A stretch of DNA of 24,891 nt from Deltaproteobacteria bacterium. GTDB taxonomy: Bacteria > Myxococcota_A > Bradymonadia > UBA7976 > VGTA01. The position numbers were made by a program, and so were the translations under genes. The notes beneath the pieces were generated by a model. It had not been told where the DNA came from, did not search any database, and saw only the letters and a program-made list of their open reading frames with translations. The stretch spans positions 1 through 24,891 of the forward strand of contig VGTA01000003.1 of the NCBI GenBank assembly GCA_016874875.1, written 5' to 3'. Positions 22,734 to 24,891 of this stretch are shown piece after piece (the first letter of the stretch is position 1; each line of letters begins with the position of its first letter).

Positions 22734-23218
22734 GCCGGGAACCAATGAATCTTAGTGAACGACGACCCGCGCTTAGTCTCGATAGCCTCCGAGCGGAAGC
22801 GGACGCGCAGACCGCGGGCGGGCTGCTCTGGGCCGGTGAGCGCCTCCATCACCTCCCGACCGAAAGAGCGCGGATCACCGTTAGGATTGAGCGCGCACAC
22901 GAGCGCCTTGATATTGATCAGGTAGGGGCGCTCATCGGCCTTCGCCACCCAATCCCAGCACACCACAGGCTCCACCGACGGCACGGCGATAGCGCGGAAG
23001 GACGCCACAAAGATAGGGCGGTTGTTGTTCTTGGCGCTACTCACCACCTTGAGCTCCAGCACCTCAAGCTCCCCCGCAAACCCCGCCGGGATATAGCCGT
23101 TCCGCGCGGGCGCTGCCTCGATTGAACCGAAGTTATCCCACGGCGAGGGCTGAGCCCCCCCCATCGGCGCGGCGGGCGCAGCGCCCCACCCCTGATTATT
23201 GTTCTGATTCCAGGTCAT
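22724..23218 (-). CDS. Probable ssDNA-binding protein (DUF669-like)
   Basis: A 164-residue protein beginning MTWNQNNN; the ATG at 23218 is preferred to one 18 bases upstream because GGAG (plus-strand 23225-23228) is correctly spaced. After a Gln/Asn/Gly/Pro-rich start (about 1-35) comes a beta-rich core (YIPAGFAGELEVLELKVVSS, then NNNRPIFVASFRAIAV) ending RGLRVRFRSEAIETKRG. The IPAG.-ELEVLELKVVSS.-N layout resembles phage DUF669/OB-fold-like single-strand-binding proteins. Its place between nuclease and DNA polymerase fits replication or recombination. The family call is tentative. Confidence 0.55.
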   Translation of the reverse strand: MTWNQNNNQGWGAAPAAPMGGAQPSPWDNFGSIEAAPARNGYIPAGFAGELEVLELKVVSSAKNNNRPIFVASFRAIAVPSVEPVVCWDWVAKADERPYLINIKALVCALNPNGDPRSFGREVMEALTGPEQPARGLRVRFRSEAIETKRGSSFTKIHWFPAAL

Positions 23219-23274
23219 AAGACACTCCAAAGACACAGCCCACGGAGGGCGAGGTTAAAGAAGCCACAAGGGCG

Positions 23275-23300
23275 AAATAAGAACACGCGAGAGGCTCGCG
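23275..23300 (-). terminator. Intrinsic terminator candidate after nuclease gene
   Basis: CGCGAG (23286-23291), loop AGG, CTCGCG (23295-23300) form a perfect 6-bp stem. Read on the minus strand it is followed by TGTTCTTATTT. This is a typical rho-independent layout just downstream of the nuclease stop (23314) and 57 bases upstream of the next gene's start. Confidence 0.5.
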
Positions 23301-23313
23301 CGCGTGCGGTATT

Positions 23314-24891
23314 TTAGCCGCGCACGACTAAATCAGCGAGGGGGGTGAGCGCGTAGGAAGCGTGGCGCCAGAGCATCGAGGAGCTATCAACGCGCACGAT
23401 GGACGCGCCGCCAAACACCGACCAACCGCGCTCAGCGATGACAAGCCCCAGGAGCGCCCAGCCCTTAGCGTAGTCCATCCCGGGCAGGTAGCACCCGTGC
23501 GCGCGGGAGAGCTCAGCGATGAGCGGGGCGATGAGCGCCTCCGCCTCCGCCGCGCCCGAGGCGTGGCAGTCAATCAGCAGGAGCCGCGCGCCCACGCTCA
23601 CCGACGCGGGGGGCGTAAGCGCCACAGGCGCCACGGGCGCCGCCACAGGCGCGGGAGCCTGAGCGGGCGCCGGAACGGGCGCGGGAGGCGCCAGAGGCGC
23701 GGGCGCGGGAGCCACAGCAACAGGCGCGGGAGGAGGCGCGGGAGCCACCACGACAGGCGCGGGAGGAGGCGCGGGGGCCACCGCGACAGGCGCAGGAGGG
23801 GGCACGGGAGGGGGCGCCCCCCACCCCGCGAGCAGGTCATCAAAGCTGAAACTATCCACATCAGACGGCGCGGGGGGAGGGGGCGCGTCGGAGGGCAGGA
23901 TAACACCCCCCGCCAAATCCGCGAGGAGCTGTAGCCGCTCTTTATTCGCCGCCAGCGTCTCGCCCGAGGGCTCGCGCGCCTGGTAGGCGGCGAGGAGGGC
24001 GGGTGACAGCGCCGCGACGCGCTCAGTCACCGCGGCGCGCGCCTCACCCGCGTTCAGCGCGCTGAGGCTCTTACCCCCGTAGGTGACGCGAGCGCGCTTA
24101 GGCGCGGGGCCCTCGACCTCCGCGCCGTCGGGCAGCCCGTCAGGCGGATTGAGCTGATAGTAGGCCTCGCCGTCCACCTCGAAGGGCGAGCGCCCCAAGC
24201 GCTCAAGCGCCACATCATCATCATCCACCCACGGCGAGACGACAGGGGGCGCGCCCGTCGAGGGCGCCGACGGGGCGGCGGGGCGCGCCTGGACAACCGG
24301 CGCGAGGGGGGCAGGGGTGGCGGGCGCGGCGGCGCCTTTGCGCGCGGCGAGCGCCGCCAAGAAGCTAGACGGATCAGAGCTGGAGCTAGACATAAAGCCT
24401 TGAACCTCAAGAACGACCGCCGCGGCGCGGCAGTCGGTGAAAAAGGGGCAACCGCCGAAGCGATCACAAGCGGAATAGTTAGGCGCGACGTCGCCCCAGG
24501 AGGGCGCCGCCGCTTGGACAGACTGAGCGCGCGCCACCTCGCCGAGCGCCTCGACGCCCTCGACAAGATCAGCGGCGCCCCAGGTAACAGAGGACACGGC
24601 CACACGGTAAGGGGCGGCGGTTTCGCCGTACACGAGGCGGAAGGTGAGGGGCTCACCGAGCGGGCCGAGGTCGCCCAGCGCGCCCACAAGCGCGGCGTGC
24701 GAGTAGAGGAGCGCTTGAGGATCAGCGCGTAGTTCATACTCGCCCTTTTGCGAGCTGAGCGACCCGACGGTCTTGTGATCCGTTATGCGCGCATAGCCGC
24801 CCCCCACCGCGAGCTCTACGAGGTCAACACGCCCGCGCACAGGCACGGGCCACCCCGCCGGCGTGAACGCGAAATCAATTTCTATCTGAGC
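23314..24891 (-). CDS. PD-(D/E)XK nuclease (Cas4/RecB-like) fused to Pro-Ala linker and C-terminal phage domain; 5' end cut by window
   Basis: The frame is open to the right edge, so the N-terminus is missing. From the edge, EIDFAFTPAGWPV...GRVDLVEL and ARITDHKT give the PD-(D/E)XK nuclease core: D in VDL at about 24823-24825, D and K in TDHKT at 24778-24780 and 24772-24774. SACDRFGGCPFFTDC holds Cys in a C-x5-C-x5-C pattern, probably the end of a metal or Fe-S cluster. After that nuclease end, the same frame continues through Pro-Ala-rich linkers with an 11-residue repeat (PAPVAVAPAPP) and a C-terminal domain (ARLLLIDCHASG, LPGMDYAKGWALLGLVIAER, ADLVVRG). Role: end processing in replication or recombination. 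An internal ATG (24393) may start a separate product. Confidence 0.8.
   Translation of the reverse strand, partial: AQIEIDFAFTPAGWPVPVRGRVDLVELAVGGGYARITDHKTVGSLSSQKGEYELRADPQALLYSHAALVGALGDLGPLGEPLTFRLVYGETAAPYRVAVSSVTWGAADLVEGVEALGEVARAQSVQAAAPSWGDVAPNYSACDRFGGCPFFTDCRAAAVVLEVQGFMSSSSSDPSSFLAALAARKGAAAPATPAPLAPVVQARPAAPSAPSTGAPPVVSPWVDDDDVALERLGRSPFEVDGEAYYQLNPPDGLPDGAEVEGPAPKRARVTYGGKSLSALNAGEARAAVTERVAALSPALLAAYQAREPSGETLAANKERLQLLADLAGGVILPSDAPPPPAPSDVDSFSFDDLLAGWGAPPPVPPPAPVAVAPAPPPAPVVVAPAPPPAPVAVAPAPAPLAPPAPVPAPAQAPAPVAAPVAPVALTPPASVSVGARLLLIDCHASGAAEAEALIAPLIAELSRAHGCYLPGMDYAKGWALLGLVIAERGWSVFGGASIVRVDSSSMLWRHASYALTPLADLVVRG
23704..23810 (-). repeat. 33-bp tandem repeat encoding PAPVAVAPAPP
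   Basis: Units at 23723-23755, 23756-23788 and 23789 onward (imperfect), plus a partial unit before, repeat every 33 bases and encode an 11-residue Pro/Ala/Val segment of the nuclease-fusion linker. Being in frame, copy-number change would alter linker length without breaking the protein. Confidence 0.85.

Noticed and set aside
23704..23810. 33-bp repeats as a CRISPR array or replication iterons
   Set aside because: They are contiguous with no spacers, in frame, and encode a Pro-Ala linker.

Overview
The window looks like part of a GC-rich (roughly two-thirds G+C by eye) tailed-phage genome or prophage of the contractile-tail (myovirus) type. The plus strand carries an almost gap-free virion morphogenesis operon from the left edge to about 20.5 kb. 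A minus-strand block follows: two tRNA genes, a family A DNA polymerase, a probable ssDNA-binding protein and a Cas4/RecB-like nuclease cut by the right edge. The two blocks converge near 20.5 kb. No integrase, repressor or bacterial gene is visible, so the lytic or temperate lifestyle and the host cannot be read from this window.

Layout, plus strand: prohead protease (5' end missing), scaffold-like coiled coil, major capsid protein (1.1-2.5 kb); small basic-tailed protein, head-tail connector, Cys-rich neck protein, HK97 gp10-like neck protein, tail terminator (2.5-5.9 kb); tail sheath, tail tube, tail assembly chaperone with a frameshifted extension, short tape measure (6.0-10.3 kb); baseplate hub, spike-like protein, a LysM-gp25 fusion wedge protein, baseplate J (10.3-15.4 kb); tail fibre/baseplate-periphery proteins including a collagen-like one (15.4-19.6 kb); three small membrane proteins that look like holin/spanin genes (19.6-20.5 kb). 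No endolysin is recognisable. Most neighbours overlap by ATGA/GTGA or abut, which suggests translational coupling. No stretch above 300 bases lacks a gene: the largest non-protein stretch (20510-20732) holds the two tRNAs, and 23219-23313 holds a likely terminator.

The most interesting signals lie between or across the genes. (1) The tail assembly chaperone reading frame is continued to the tape-measure start by a +1 (or -2) frame, with two candidate slip sites: an RF2-like CTT_TGA stop and an upstream TTT_TTT_C run. (2) Two mutually exclusive hairpins precede the same gene, and its Shine-Dalgarno sits in the loop of the second. (3) Exact copies of TGNTACAAT, an extended -10 motif, precede the sheath, tape-measure and LysM-gp25 genes, and a related TGATATGAT with an A-tract precedes the scaffold/capsid pair. 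(4) tRNA-Leu(UAG) and a tRNA-CAU that may be Ile2 match CTA and ATA codons, which are frequent in many genes here but rare or absent in the capsid gene. (5) A near-repeated VGYQTP...PL.PQQL motif occurs in both the protease tail and the capsid N-terminus. Family assignments rest on remembered family features and synteny; no database search was run.
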